Notes under the pieces: generated by a model
Database searches by the model: none
The model's input: only the letters and a program-made list of their open reading frames with translations
What the model was told of the DNA's origin: nothing
Made by a program: the position numbers and the translations under genes
NCBI GenBank assembly: GCA_029204225.1
Contig: CM055097.1
Coordinates: forward strand, 37,811,106-37,875,105
Length of the DNA stretch: 64,000 nucleotides
Reading direction: 5' to 3'
Source of the DNA: Diphasiastrum complanatum
Lineage: Eukaryota; Streptophyta; Lycopodiopsida; Lycopodiales; Lycopodiaceae
Part shown: positions 33,388 to 44,024 of the stretch, piece by piece
How positions within the stretch are numbered: position 1 is the stretch's first letter
Layout of the letters: every line of letters starts with the position of its first letter

Positions 33388-33458
33388 AATATCGGATCAG
33401 CACGCACGTTGGGAAAATAAACCAATCAATAACTACAAGGGCGCGTCGAACCGATATT
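33388..33458. promoter_or_regulatory. 71-bp paired-inverted unit 2
   Basis: Starts AATATCGGATCAGCACGC and ends GGCGCGTCGAACCGATATT. Total 71 bp, 15 bp from unit 1. Centre unrelated to unit 1. A minus-strand TATAAATT lies right beside it at 33463-33470. Confidence 0.85.
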
Positions 33459-33478
33459 GAAAAATTTATACCTCTGCA

Positions 33479-34977
33479 TCAACCATTTTTAGCTTCGAGT
33501 ATGCTTTTACATTTGGTACTGGAAATAGTTCTAGTATTTTCTGTATATGGGTCCTGGCAATTTTGTGTGTGTGTGTAATAGAGTTCATTCAAACAAACTG
33601 GATTACACACACCCTCATCATTGATGTACAAGGACAACACATATAAGTTCCAATGATCACTAAAATCAAAAAACAAGAAATTTATAAAAATCAATGTGAA
33701 ATCAAAATTCAATAAAATACAATCTGAAAAATAGTCACTTACTTTGTTATATATGACAGCACAAGAATTGGAGTCCCTAGTTTGACGTATTGGAGCATAT
33801 CATCGTGCAGACTTTTGAAATCAGAAAAATTATATGCTGCCATGAATTGAAGAGGAAACAATGCAACATCTATAAACAATGGGGTCTGGAAGAACTCCAT
33901 CCAATACTGAATGGCTCCACCTCCTACATTGTCCCCTAGCATTTTATCCCTACTTTCTAATTCAGCAGTGTCTAAACTAGAAAGGGGGAGACCAACATTG
34001 GTCTTCGACATCCTAAAATTATATCGAGGACCTAAACCTTTAAGACATGTATTTAACAATTGGTCATACTGTACATATTGAGGACTATTTACAAAGGCAA
34101 GTGCAGGGGGTGCCAGAAGTAACACATATAAACCACATAAAGAATTGTCATTCAAAATTGATTCTACCTTTACACTAACAAAATCATCTAAATCGCTTCC
34201 AACAACAGGAGGAGGGGAACTAATATTTAGGGGTCGAGGAGGAGGAGGAGATTTAGGAGGTGGAGATTTATTAAGAGAGAAAGATTTAGCAGGAGAAGTT
34301 AAAGATGGAGTGGAAGGAGAAGAAGGAGACTTAGGAGGAGAAGAAGGAGAATTAGGAGGGGAATGAATAGAAGAAAGAATAGTATTAAGAGGAGTTGGCT
34401 TGGAAAAATTCCTCGCTTTAGATGGAGGGTCAAGAGACCTCCTCTTCTTTGAAACACTCCCGTTTTGTATAAGAATAACAAGCCGTGTTGGTTGAGATTG
34501 CTTGTGTTTTTTCCTCTTTGAATCTTGTTTTGGAGGAGAGGAGGGAGCAGGTCTAAAGTATTCAACAAACTTGCCATATGTGTTCCGAAGCCTGAACACT
34601 ATGTTGAAATCCTTGGGCATGATGGTCACCCTCTTGGCATGGACAGCTGCAACAACAATATCAAAATTTTTTTTCACTTGGAATTCCTCATATGTTGTGT
34701 GCAATGCCTCAATTGTCGTTACCGTCCATCTCACATCTGCAGATAGACTTCTTGTCACCTGCCTGATGGACCTCTGTATGTGAGATTTTGGAATCAGAAG
34801 ATTATTTGTCTTCTGAAGCTTCCGAATATCCTTGAGCCATGGAGGGTCTCTTCTTCTGCCTCTTGGCCTAAGAGGAAGTGGTGGTGGACGAGGTGGCGGT
34901 TGTGGATTTCTCTGAGCCGCACCTGAAATTGGTATTCCACCTGAATGCCCACATGCTGTCTGCTTGGTCCACGCCGT
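33479..34977 (-). CDS. Gene B: degenerate histone H3 fused to a C48-protease-like region
   Basis: Exon 1 (34977-33743) and exon 2 (33659-33479) join through a GTAAGT donor and a TTTTAG acceptor in frame, about 471 codons. The start reads TAWTKQTACGHSGG, matching the H3 tail ARTKQTARKSTGG; the expected ATG is ACG (34977-34975). After a Pro/Arg stretch comes an H3 fold: WLKDIRKLQKTNNLLIPKS (alpha-N), then VRWTVTTIEALHTTYEEF (alpha-1/2), then HAKRVTIMPKD, identical to H3. K4 is kept; K9 is lost. A Pro/Ser-rich linker (about residues 150-250) follows. The C-terminal part (DNVGGGAIQYWMEFFQ ... PILVLSYITNDHWNLYVLSL) has the order of a Ulp1-type domain up to its catalytic His (HW). Asp and Cys are not found in this frame. 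The H3 match is seen directly; the protease is inference. There is no in-frame ATG near the start. Confidence 0.7.
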
Positions 34978-34985
34978 TAATGTGT

Positions 34986-35056
34986 AGTAGCGGATCAACG
35001 CGCAATAATGTTGATTACAGGATCAGACCTCAGGTCGGGCATGTCGAAGCGATACC
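34986..35056. promoter_or_regulatory. 71-bp paired-inverted unit 5
   Basis: Contains GCGGATCAACGCGC near the left edge and GTCGAAGCGATACC at the right edge; 71 bp when aligned to the other units. It begins eight bases upstream of the H3-like start of gene B (minus strand). Confidence 0.78.
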
Positions 35057-35150
35057 AGAGCTCAACAATTATGTAAGCTGGTAGCGGAGGGGCGGCGCAA
35101 GCATATAGGTTCCAATAGTTTCGAAAATTTTGACAATATTTTTTTTCCTA

Positions 35151-35221
35151 GAATAACAATTCGACACGCGAGGTTCAAATGCAGCTAATACATCATCTGC
35201 TGGGCGCGCTGATCCGATATC
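35151..35221. promoter_or_regulatory. 71-bp paired-inverted unit 6
   Basis: Left end GAATAACAATTCGACACGCG is the most diverged of the set. The right end GGGCGCGCTGATCCGATATC is close to consensus. Total 71 bp. It lies farther from gene B than unit 5, in its presumed leader. Confidence 0.72.
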
Positions 35222-35320
35222 CCATATGAAAAAAAATATTACTGGCACGCATAATGAAAGACTTATGAAAATGTTCTAAATGAACATTATCTCAAAGGAA
35301 AAATTTTCGTCTTTACGGTG

Positions 35321-35330
35321 CTTAAATAGG
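35321..35330 (-). promoter_or_regulatory. TATA-like box for gene B
   Basis: Minus-strand CCTATTTAAG. If it is used, transcription would start about 30 bases on, placing units 6 and 5 in the 5' leader of gene B. Confidence 0.4.
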
Positions 35331-35625
35331 ACGAGAGATTGTAATAATTCTCCTCGTTCATTTTTCAGTGATATCCATTAATCAATTGTTTATAATTTTT
35401 TTAATGATTATTCTAGGAGGCTAGTGATTTTCTATTTAATGCATTCCGGCGCAGGTACAAATTCTAGGGTCAGGGCTAATGATGATTAGTTGAATCTAGT
35501 ACTAGACTAGTCAATGTATTTCAGCTTAGGTACAAATTAGTCTCATTCTGATTGGTGGATAAATATAGGTTGTAAATCACAATTCGTTATTTGACAGATG
35601 TATGGCTGTGATAAAAAAGAATTGG

Positions 35626-35634
35626 CTATAAATA
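35626..35634 (+). promoter_or_regulatory. TATA box for gene C
   Basis: CTATAAATA, the plant consensus. Transcription would start near 35658, placing units 3 and 4 inside the 5' leader and just before the ATG at 35913. The space between the two TATA boxes (about 300 bp) would be a shared divergent promoter. Confidence 0.6.
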
Positions 35635-35713
35635 TGTGCACCACTTGACTTATTTCGATTTCCTAATCTTTTATTCTGAACTCTCTAGCCTTCTTGTTTT
35701 TCTTCATTCTCCT

Positions 35714-35784
35714 GATATCGAATCGACGCGGGCCAACCCTTGCTGTGCATGCTCGTATTCATTCTGGGTCGCCGAATCGATATC
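35714..35784. promoter_or_regulatory. 71-bp paired-inverted unit 3
   Basis: Starts GATATCGAATCGACGCGG and ends TCGCCGAATCGATATC; exactly 71 bp. The centre is more GC-rich than in other units. Confidence 0.85.
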
Positions 35785-35832
35785 AACCACTACCGACCAG
35801 TTCTCTTTAAAAAATTTCATTCTCGGCCTTAC

Positions 35833-35903
35833 CGTATCGGATCAGTGCGCGTACTTTGCTTTATTCTTCTACCGATATTTATCAGTCGCGTTGAACCAAT
35901 ATC
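35833..35903. promoter_or_regulatory. 71-bp paired-inverted unit 4
   Basis: Starts CGTATCGGATCAGTGCGC and ends GTCGCGTTGAACCAATATC; exactly 71 bp. It ends nine bases before the ATG of gene C. Confidence 0.85.
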
Positions 35904-35912
35904 GGATTCAAT

Positions 35913-37340
35913 ATGGCTAGTTCCTCCATGGCCTCAAATGACAAACTTATGGATTTTTTTAATGCCAGTGACATTCCATCTGACAAATTAGAGTATTTTG
36001 CTAGTATTTTTTTTGCTCCCTTTGATATCGATAAGCTAGTTTATGAGAATCGTTATAATTTAATTTTTTATCTTCATAATTTTTCTCAAATTATTAGTAC
36101 TCCTGTCATGGATATAGATAATTTTTGTTTCGTTCATTTTCAGGACCTTGTACATTTCCAACCATCTTTTAAGCATAAACACAATAGAAAGTACTCTAAC
36201 CTGCATGACCATTTCAAAAGAAATATATACTGTGATATCCACAAAAGAATATGTCGCCTTCTAATCAAAGGAATGGCTTTTGTGTTCAACATATCTGCTG
36301 AAATTCTAGATGATGAGTTTGTTGACTCTTCAACTGTTCCATTGATCGAAACATCTGCACCTACTCCAGTTGATGTAAATGATGTAGATACTGATATAGG
36401 GGTTGAAGTTAAAGCTTCTATGGCTTCAGATTATCAAAAAACTCTCCCTCGTTCTATAATCCTCTCTGATTCTCTTCCATCTGCATCTTCTGTAAATCAA
36501 TTAACTCTACTTGATGTTCTTTTATATTTTATAAATGATGAATGTTATATTTCATTTAATGATATAGAAGATGTATTGAATCTGAGAGAGGATGAAATCC
36601 TCTCAATTTTTGCTCAAAATTTATCAAAATTTTCTGACATTGTTGATTACTCATATGATGACTATGAAAGTGAGATAGATTATGATAAAGATGGCAACGG
36701 GAAATCTGGCAATGAGGCGTTGGAGGCCATGATTGAAAAATCTAAAACCTATGAAAAGACTTTGCCTACAAAGGAGGAATTTTTGGAATTTCAAAAAAGA
36801 TATTCCCCTAGGGCTAGATATATCCCCTCCAGAAATGTAGAGGCCATTAGAGGACATGACATCAGTAGAGCAAACATCATTGACTACGATGATTATGATA
36901 TGGTAAGTAGATATTATATTGGTATTGATATTGTTTAGTTTTCTTATTTCTTATTGGTATTAATATTGTTCAGTTTTCTTATTGAGCTTGCAGTGTTATG
37001 TATCATTCTAAATCTATTTTCTTTTCTCGTTTACAAGATGGTATTGAAATAGATGCCTTTGGTATGAGACATAGAGGTGTCCGAGGTGTATCAACCGGGA
37101 GAGAAGATGTTTCTCTATCTCATTATTTGAAAAACTTTCAAAATAATGAGATTTGTATATATCATTCATCTTATAATCCATATGCAACCATTGTTATTAT
37201 GGCCATCAAATCATTATCAGTTTGTTTAGGAGGCCATAAGTACGCAAGAGGAACATATAAAATAATTTTTGTGAAGAGAGATTCGGCTATCAAGATATTG
37301 GGTTATACTCCCAATGAGACTACCAAAAGATCATCTGCAA
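35913..37340 (+). CDS. Gene C: unrecognised spliced gene, divergent from gene B
   Basis: ATG at 35913 (MASSSMASNDKLMDFFNASD) opens about 330 codons ending at a GTAAGT donor (36902), after an acidic, Tyr/Asp-rich end (DYSYDDYESEIDYDKDGNG; NIIDYDDYDM). The first 110 residues are aromatic and probably globular. A second open segment begins near 36994 after TTGAGCTTGCAG (YHSKSIFFSRLQDGIEIDAF ... HKYARGTYKIIFVKRDSAIK). The splice frame does not close cleanly, so one change or another acceptor is needed. The end runs into Copia C sequence near 37345, so the true C-terminus may be lost. No family is recognised and there is no transposase motif. It shares the 71-bp unit pair with genes A and B. Confidence 0.5.
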
Positions 37341-37599
37341 TGGCCCTAAACATCTACAACTAATCTTGGATTACAAGAGTGGTAGATTAGCCACATTCTA
37401 GAGTACTTTTGGTGATGTCACGATATTTGATAAAATACTTGTACCCCATGGTACTTGGCTGATCTTGTTGGTCCTTTGTGGAGCACGAATGATTTTGTGT
37501 CCTGAAACAATTTCATGTTGTGTGTTGTGAAATTGTTTGTGAACATTTTTGTTTTGTGTGTCTTTTCTATCAAAATCAGGGTGAAAAGCTAGAAAAGCT

Positions 37600-38111
37600 T
37601 TGGCAATAGAAATATTTTGTTTCTTCAGCTCCCTCTCAAAGCATGATAGCTTGATGACTCCAAGACTGCTCCTTTGTTTCTTGAACAGATCTTTGTCTAA
37701 GGCCTTTGTGAAAATGTCAGCAACCATCTCCTTCGTTCCAATAAAAGTAGTCTACAACATCTTCTTCCTGATCAGATCCCTTATCAAGTAGTACTTGATT
37801 GCAATGTGTTTCGTCCTTGAGTGAAACACAGGGTCTTTTGTCAGATGTATTGCACATGTGTTGTCCATCTCAAAAACCAGAAGTTCATTCCTCATTTCAC
37901 CCAGTTCGTCAAAGAACTGTTTGAGCCAAATGATTTCATTGGCCATCTTTGCTATTGCAATGTATTTTGCTTTGCAAGATGACTGAGCCACAATGGTCTG
38001 CTTCTTGCTGACCCAGAGAATTGCTAATCCTGATGCGATGGTGCATTCTCCTGAGACACTTTTACAGTCATCCTTGAGAGATGCCCAGCTAGCATCACTG
38101 TAGGAAAGCAT
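37600..38111 (-). pseudogene. Copia C RNase H
   Basis: Reads MLSYSDASWASLKDDCKSVS, VSKKQTIVAQSSCKAKY (family SSCEAEY, so the catalytic Glu is Lys), IIWLKQFFDEL, DNTCAIHLTKDPVFHSRTKH and TKALDKDLF. The preceding Gln codon is TAG, which closes the frame at 38112. There is a frame break near 37750. Confidence 0.85.
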
Positions 38112-39500
38112 CTAGAACCCTGCATCACGAGAATAACACAAACCAAAATCTTTTGTTAATTGAAGATATTGCAAAATTCATTTTGCAATCTTCCAATGAG
38201 TCGATCCTGAATTCATATAGAATTGACTCATCTTGAACACGACATAAGAAATGTTAGGATGTGTGTTATCTGCAAGGTACATCAATGATCCGATCAACAT
38301 TCTGTATGGTGTAAGCTACATCAATTCTCTTTCTTCTTCAGTCTTCGAACAATTTTCATTCGTCAGGACTGTTCCTGCAAGCATTGGAGTATTCGTTCCT
38401 TTGCAGTTTAACATTCTGAAATCTTCTAAGATTTTTTGGGTATATCTGGATTGATGAAGGTGTAATTTACCTCCCTCATAGTCCCTGTCAATTTGTAAGC
38501 CAAGATAACATCTGGCTTCTCCCAGGTCTGCAATCTTGAAATGTTTTGAGATATCGTATTTCACTTCAGCAATAAGCTTCTCACTCTTGCAGAGTATCAG
38601 AGTGTCATCCACATACACAACTACAATGATGATCTTCCCATTTGTAATTCTTACATAGACATTGGAATCAACCATTAGTGGCTTGAATCCTAAGGATTTC
38701 AGGGCTTGATCTTTCTTCTTGTACCATTGTCGCACTGACTGCTTCAAACCATAGATACTCCTATGCATTCTGCATGCATATGTAGGCAGTGAATTTGAGA
38801 TATAGCCTGGGGGTTGATCCATGTAGACTTCTTCGTCTAGCTCACCATGCAAGAAGGCTGTCTTCTCATCCACGATGTGAATCCTGAGATCATAAGTAGC
38901 TACATATGCAAATAGTAAATGTAGGAACAAATGTTTCACGACAAGAGAGAAGGTCTCATTATAGTCAATACCATATCTCTAAGAAAATTTCCTCGCTACA
39001 AGTCTTGCTTTATACTTTGAGATATCTCCATTCGGTCCATACTTCAACTTGTATACCCACTTGTATTTTATAGTCTTTTGCTTATTTGGTAATGGTTGCA
39101 ACATCCATACCTAGTTCTTCCTCATGGATTCCATCTTCTCATTCATGGCTTGGATCCATTTGTCCTTCTCTGGACATTCAATTGCTTCCTCGAATGTCTG
39201 TGGTTCACCACTGAATCCACAAAACTCTTCTGACGTAGAAGTTGAGCTACCTGGCACAAATCTTGTTAGCGCTCTTTGTTCTCTTGTGGACCTTCTAGGA
39301 GATCCTCCTGGAACTGCAATGCTTTTGTCTTTATCTGCTTTGCTAGGTCCAAAACCATTTCGGTTTACAGGTATTGTAGCAGTAGGTTGCTTCGCGAATG
39401 CTTGTTCGTCTGATTCATCACTCGAATGAGATGCGACTCGAACATCTTCGTCTGAGTGTTCGTCCTCTGCTCCCTCGTTCATAGTACTATCTTTCAAGAA
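38112..39500 (-). pseudogene. Copia C reverse transcriptase
   Basis: Recognisable blocks are IHIVDEKTAFLHGELDEEVYM, SIYGLKQSVRQWYKKK, the active site VVYVDDTLIL (near 38605) and DLGEARCYLGLQI. Upstream are MESMRKN then TAG then VW (Gln replaced at 39111-39113) and a Ser/Thr-rich integrase-RT linker with RRSTREQRALTRFVPGS. Stops also fall at about 38940-39000. The YVDD box itself is intact. Confidence 0.86.
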
Positions 39501-40590
39501 CTTATTAACTTATATGATCATCATTGGCCATTGTTCTGCTCTCATCAAATTTGACATCTCTGACTGTCTTCACTATGTTGGTCTCTGACATATAGACTCT
39601 ATAGTATGACGAATTATTGTCATATCCTACAAGATATCCCTGTTCTGCTTTCTCATCAAGCTTCTTTTAAAGCTTATTAGGAACATGTGCATAAGTTGCC
39701 CAGCCAAAGATACGGATGTGAGTTAGATTGGGTTTTCTACCCCACCATAATTCGTGTGGTGTCGTGTGAGGAACACCAGACTTTCTTCTCCTGTTCTACA
39801 TGTAAGCAGCTATAGCTACTGCTTCAGCCCACATCACTCTTGGAGCCTTCGAGTAGGCCATCATGCATCTGGCAGCTTCCATTAGAGTCATGTTCTTTCT
39901 TTCTGCAACACCGTTGCGCTGCGGTGTGTAAGATGCAGTTCTTCTGTGAATGATGCCATGATCATTGCAGAAGTCAGTGAATCGATTTGAGATGTATTCT
40001 CCACCTCGATTTGTTTTGATCTACTTCACTTTATTACTAGTGCACCTTTCTGTCCAATTCACATACTCTGTGAATTTGTCAAATACTTCTAATTTATTGT
40101 GAATAAAATAGACTCTGGCAAATTTACTATAATCATCAATGAAAGTTATATAATACTTTGAACCTCCTACTGAAATCACGTTGAAAGGTCCACAATTGTC
40201 AGAATGCACTAACTCCAGAATCTTGGTCGTTCTGTAGGAGTCCTTGACAAAAGGAGTGCGTGACATCTTACCCTTCAGACATGCATCACAGGTCATCAAA
40301 CTAGTTGCATTCGAGATGCTCACCCTTGTGACTGCTCCATGATGGCTTGCTTGATATAGTGTCATTGAATTCATATGGCATAGTCTCATGTGCCATAGAG
40401 TATTTGGCAAATCATCATGAATCTGATGCACTTGATCTGCAAGCAGGCGTACCTTCAAGTAATACAAATTGTCTTTTTTTCTACCTTGAGTGATCAGAGT
40501 AGTGGTACTTGCATCAACAACATTGCATGCTTCATCTAAGAATGTTACATGCATCCCTGCATCAGCTACTCTTGCCACTGATAGCAAGTC
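39501..40590 (-). pseudogene. Copia C integrase
   Basis: The HHCC zinc domain (LWHMRLCHMNSM ... CDACLKGK) and first core Asp (LVHSDNCGP) lie in an open segment 40587-40024, closed by a TAG in place of Gln (40021-40023, VK-Q-I). The second Asp (TNRGGEY) and Glu (NGVAERKNMTL) follow near 39990 and 39900, then the HIRIFGWATYAHVPNKL region. Several stops are present. Confidence 0.85.
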
Positions 40591-40881
40591 CTACTGCAGT
40601 GTAGGCACAAATAGAACATCTTCAAGTTGTCTGTCTCTATCGTTTGTGTTGAGCCATAGTGAACCAATACCATTCACTTGATGTTTTGATCCATCTCCAA
40701 GAATGATAAATCTTGATGGATCTGCACTTCGGAAATCAGACATGATTCGTCTTGATGTAACAAAGTGTGAGGTAGCTCCTGAATCAAGAATTATCTCTTG
40801 TGTGTTAGGTGTTGATACTGCACACATGTCTGCACAAATATAGGCAGTTGAATTATCATGATTCGATCTTTCTTCGCCCAC
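40591..40881 (-). pseudogene. Copia C protease
   Basis: Contains the intact active-site motif ILDSGATSHFVTSRRIM, then IILGDGSKHQVNGIGSLWL and LEDVLFVPTLQ. A TAG (40591-40593) replaces the Gln that joins it to DLLSVARVADAG in the next domain. Upstream (higher coordinates) the gag part is lost. Confidence 0.85.
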
Positions 40882-40925
40882 CTTTGAGCTCTCTGGCTCC
40901 TCGACATAGGACGACCTATTATTGT

Positions 40926-41813
40926 TCTCTAACTGAAATCTGATTTCACACGTGTGAAAATGAGGCTGTAGTATGGCCTGTAGACAGAGTTTAAAGTGTG
41001 CAAAAGCTTAGTTGCATTGAAATCAATCACAATCACCATACATAGAGAGAAAATCCATGTTTCTCCTTGAGGCTCGAAAAAGTTTCTATCTTTTCACTAT
41101 GGAGAATGAGAATACATAGTAAAAGACACTTCCTTTGCAAAGTTAGGTGAAAATCTAGCATATAATAAGGAAGTAGACTCAACTTTCTTGCCATGAAATC
41201 CCTAGCCTAGATCCAAGAGTCATACTTGGTAGGTGCATGGTAGGTACAAATCTCATCATAAATCATGGTCTAGATCGTACAAAGTAGGAATCACTACCAA
41301 ATGGAAACAACCACTCCTCTTGACTTGTGGTAACCTACATTAGGTGTGAGTTGACAGGTGGCACTTTGGCCATTCAAGTGTCTAACAAAAAATATTGACA
41401 AAATATACAATATTCTACATGCCTAGATTTGCTAATGTAGGCAATTTTTCACAGGTTGTAGGGACAATAAACAATGTTTTGCGAGGATGCATTGCATTGG
41501 TGATAGTATCTGTACATCAGCTTGAAGTTTTGCTTCAGTACCAGACACTTGTTTGAAGTGTGATTTTGGGTACAAATAGGACACCAAACATTGTCCTGTC
41601 GAGGGTACTACTGCTACTAAGGATCTGGATGTGGCGTTGTAGTATTTTGAGCCTTCAATTTTTGGTCAAACTAGGTTGTGAGCTACTTCATTTGCTATTT
41701 ATGTAGCTTCATCAAACCATATGTCGAGTCATATGTTATTAAATGAAAGCCTTGTCAACTAGCAATGGCATAAGGTTGGTGGTTTGTTGCATCCATAGAT
41801 ATTCTTGATTAGA
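40926..41813. other. Non-coding stretch, possible LTR remnant
   Basis: No gene. TTTCACACGTGTGAAA at 40944-40959 is the same palindrome as in the LTRs elsewhere, so this may be the remains of another LTR element. No terminal motifs or second copy were found. Confidence 0.4.
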
Positions 41814-42902
41814 GATGGGAGAGCATATCTATGGATTTTGTAGTTGGACTTCCTAAGGCCCAGCAACAAAATAATTCTATTTGGGTTGTAGTGAATTGGT
41901 TAACTAAGTTAGTTGTTTTCATACCAGTAAAGTCAACTATAAAGGCTTTTGATTTAGCCCAGATCTTTGTTGAAAGATTATTTTGGTTGTATGGTCTGCC
42001 AAGTGACCTTGTTAGTGATAGAGGTCCTAAGTTCACAAGTCACTTTTGGTCATCAGTATTTCATAAACTGGAAGCTTCTTTGATTTTAAGTTCTTTCGAT
42101 CATCCTGAATCAGATGGCCAGACAGAAAGGACTAATCAAACTATAGAAGATATTTTGAGGACATATGTTTCTCACAGGTAACATCATTGGAAAGATTACC
42201 TCCCACTAGTTGAGTTTGCATAAAATAGTAGAAAACATTCTGCTACAAGTTACAGTCCTTTTATGCTTATGTATGGTTTCCAACCTAGATCTCTAGTAAA
42301 TGTTGAGTCAAAGTCTGTTAAGGTCCATAAAGTTGCTGATTTCTTGCATGATATGCAAGAGATGCTGCAAGTGGCTAAGGATAGTATCCAAAGTGTTCAA
42401 GATAGAAATAAGCACTACGCCGATCTTAAGAGGACTCCAAGAGATTTTAAAGTTGATGACTAGGTATATCTTAGGATTCCAAAAGATTCTAAGATGTTAC
42501 GTACATGGAAGCATTACAAACTATCTACCCATTTTTGTGGACCATTCAGAATTGTACGTAGAATTGGTTCTTTGGCATATTGAACTTGATCTTCAGGAAA
42601 AATCGGCTGCACACCCAGTATTTCATGTAAGTCATTTGAAACTAAGTTTACATGAAGGTAATACAGTTGGATAGGAAGAGGATTTATCCCATTTGGAAAT
42701 TTTTTGCTTAGTGTACCTTTGGAACCTAAGAAAGTGCTCAAAACCAGAGATAAACAATTGAGAAATCGTTCTATCTCTGAGTGCTTAATTTGGTGGAAAG
42801 GTCGTACTAACGATGATGATTCATGGGAGAGTGTTGATAGCATAAAGTAGAATTTCTCTAAGTTCAGCTTCTGAGGACATGAGCAGTTCAAGGGGGGAAG
42901 AA
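41814..42902 (+). pseudogene. Ty3-gypsy chromovirus integrase and chromodomain
   Basis: Reads MDFVVGLPKAQQQNNSIWVV (first Asp), LVSDRGPKFTSHFW (second Asp) and HPESDGQTERTNQTIEDILR (Glu). Then come KDYLPLVEF, DFKVDD-VYLRIPKDSK and ELDLQEKSAAHPVFHVSHLK (GPY/F region). A chromodomain-like end is visible as CLIWWKGRTNDDDSWESVDS. Stops occur at about 42181 and 42462 and in the chromodomain; one (at about 42848) is TAG for Gln. A purine tract (AAGGGGGGAAGAA) directly precedes the LTR at 42903. RT and RNase H are missing upstream. Confidence 0.88.
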
Positions 42903-43387
42903 TGTCATGTCCATGACTAGTACATATACTCCTAGTCTTGGATACATGGTACTCCAGTGAAACAAGCTGTTAGTTATGACACATCATACGGGATGTGATC
43001 TGAAAGTAACTATATCCTTGTGACGTCCAGAACACACTAAATGGAGTTAGTACAAGGTATGAGACAATGTATGCATGTGTAGGGTTATCAATAACAATTC
43101 TATGAATAGAGGATCCATGCATAGAGACTCGATTCTAGATGAATCTATGTATAGGGGAGTTAGAACCTTGCATGTCTTTGTGCGCAGGTGGTTCTAGGCT
43201 CTATATAAGGAGCCAAACTCGCCTTACTACTCACATTTGTGGTTGATTCATTGTCAGGCTCTCATGCTACTTTCATGCTTCTTGTTCCTTGGCTTGGGTT
43301 GCTTCTACTTGGTTGGGTGGTTTCTCCATAGCGTGTTTTCCATTGTGTTTGTCTTGTAAGCAGGATCTTGAGGAGCTTTCCCTTTTA
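42903..43387 (+). repeat. Gypsy 3' LTR, truncated
   Basis: Starts TGTCATGTCCATGACTAG right after the polypurine tract. A TATA box, CTATATAAGGAGCC, lies at about 43201. It is cut at about 43388, where the repeat shared with 63.34 kb begins. Confidence 0.75.
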
Positions 43388-43950
43388 GCATGTGTATTGT
43401 AAGTCCACATGTGAGTACCTATTAATAAACTTCTACCATGGCATGTGTGTTATAAGACCATGAGTAGAAGCTTAATAAGTTCTAAACTTCTAAAACTAGG
43501 AAACTTAAGCTAGAAAACTTAAGCTTAGAAATAAAAGATTCCAAGTTTAACTTAAGTTCTAAGTTTATTCTCTAAGTTAGAAGTTGGGAGACTTAGAATA
43601 GCAAGCTAGAAGACTACTCCCATAAGTTAGTGGAAAACTTATGGAAGGCCCTCTTGCTATAAGAAGAGAGGCATTTTCTTTGTAAAAAACACATTGAGAT
43701 TATGCTAAATTGCAATCTTGTGATTTTATGTCTCTTTTCCTTGTGTTCTCTTTGGAAGGTGAATACTATTGAGGGAAGGTGCTTGGGCCTCCTCTTGCCT
43801 CCTTTTCATACGAATATATTTGTGGCATGTTTTTATTGATTTATGCTTAGTTAGCCACTATTAATCTAATTATCATTTCTCTTTGGGTGCTAGATAGTTT
43901 AGATTAATAGGTTTGCTAGTTGGGTAAGCCTTAGCAACTGCCACAAGGAA
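43388..43950 (+). repeat. Repeat R, copy 1 (LTR-like)
   Basis: From GCATGTGTATTGTAAGTCCA onward it aligns almost base for base with 63342-63940, including AACTTAAGCTAGAAAACTTA and GGCATGTTTTTATTG. It contains an imperfect internal doubling of GGCATGTGT...TAAG. It has no frame. By length and position it is probably an LTR of an element not otherwise seen here. Confidence 0.75.
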
Positions 43951-44024
43951 GGATCATCATCCTCTCCCCTTCACTGATCTATCTTAGATCAAGTTGCTGG
44001 TCAAGAGCGTTACAATGTCTGTGA

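Larger units (their letters stand above)
37345..40925 (-). mobile_element. Copia C: 3' half of a Copia element
   Basis: Plus-strand order is 3' non-coding tail (37345-37600), RNase H, RT, integrase, protease, then an abrupt end at about 40925. There the sequence parts from the related Copia D copy (57.36 kb), so the gag gene and 5' LTR are missing. The tail from about 37350 aligns with the 59.06 kb region (for example ATTACAAGAGTGG). Confidence 0.85.

Noticed and set aside
33560-33580. GTGTGTGT run as a microsatellite
   Set aside because: Only a few units, inside the probable last exon of gene B on the other strand; of no note.
34145-34366. Plus-strand Gly/Glu-rich frame at 34.1-34.4 kb
   Set aside because: It is the opposite strand of the Pro/Ser-rich linker of gene B.
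33302-35903. The 71-bp units as tRNA genes
   Set aside because: The length fits, but the conserved parts are the ends. No A or B box is shared and the ends pair over far more than seven bases.
33302-35903. The 71-bp units as integron attC sites or CRISPR repeats
   Set aside because: The ends lack the attC core sites, the units are not a regular array with equal spacers, and the setting is a plant genome with intron-containing genes.
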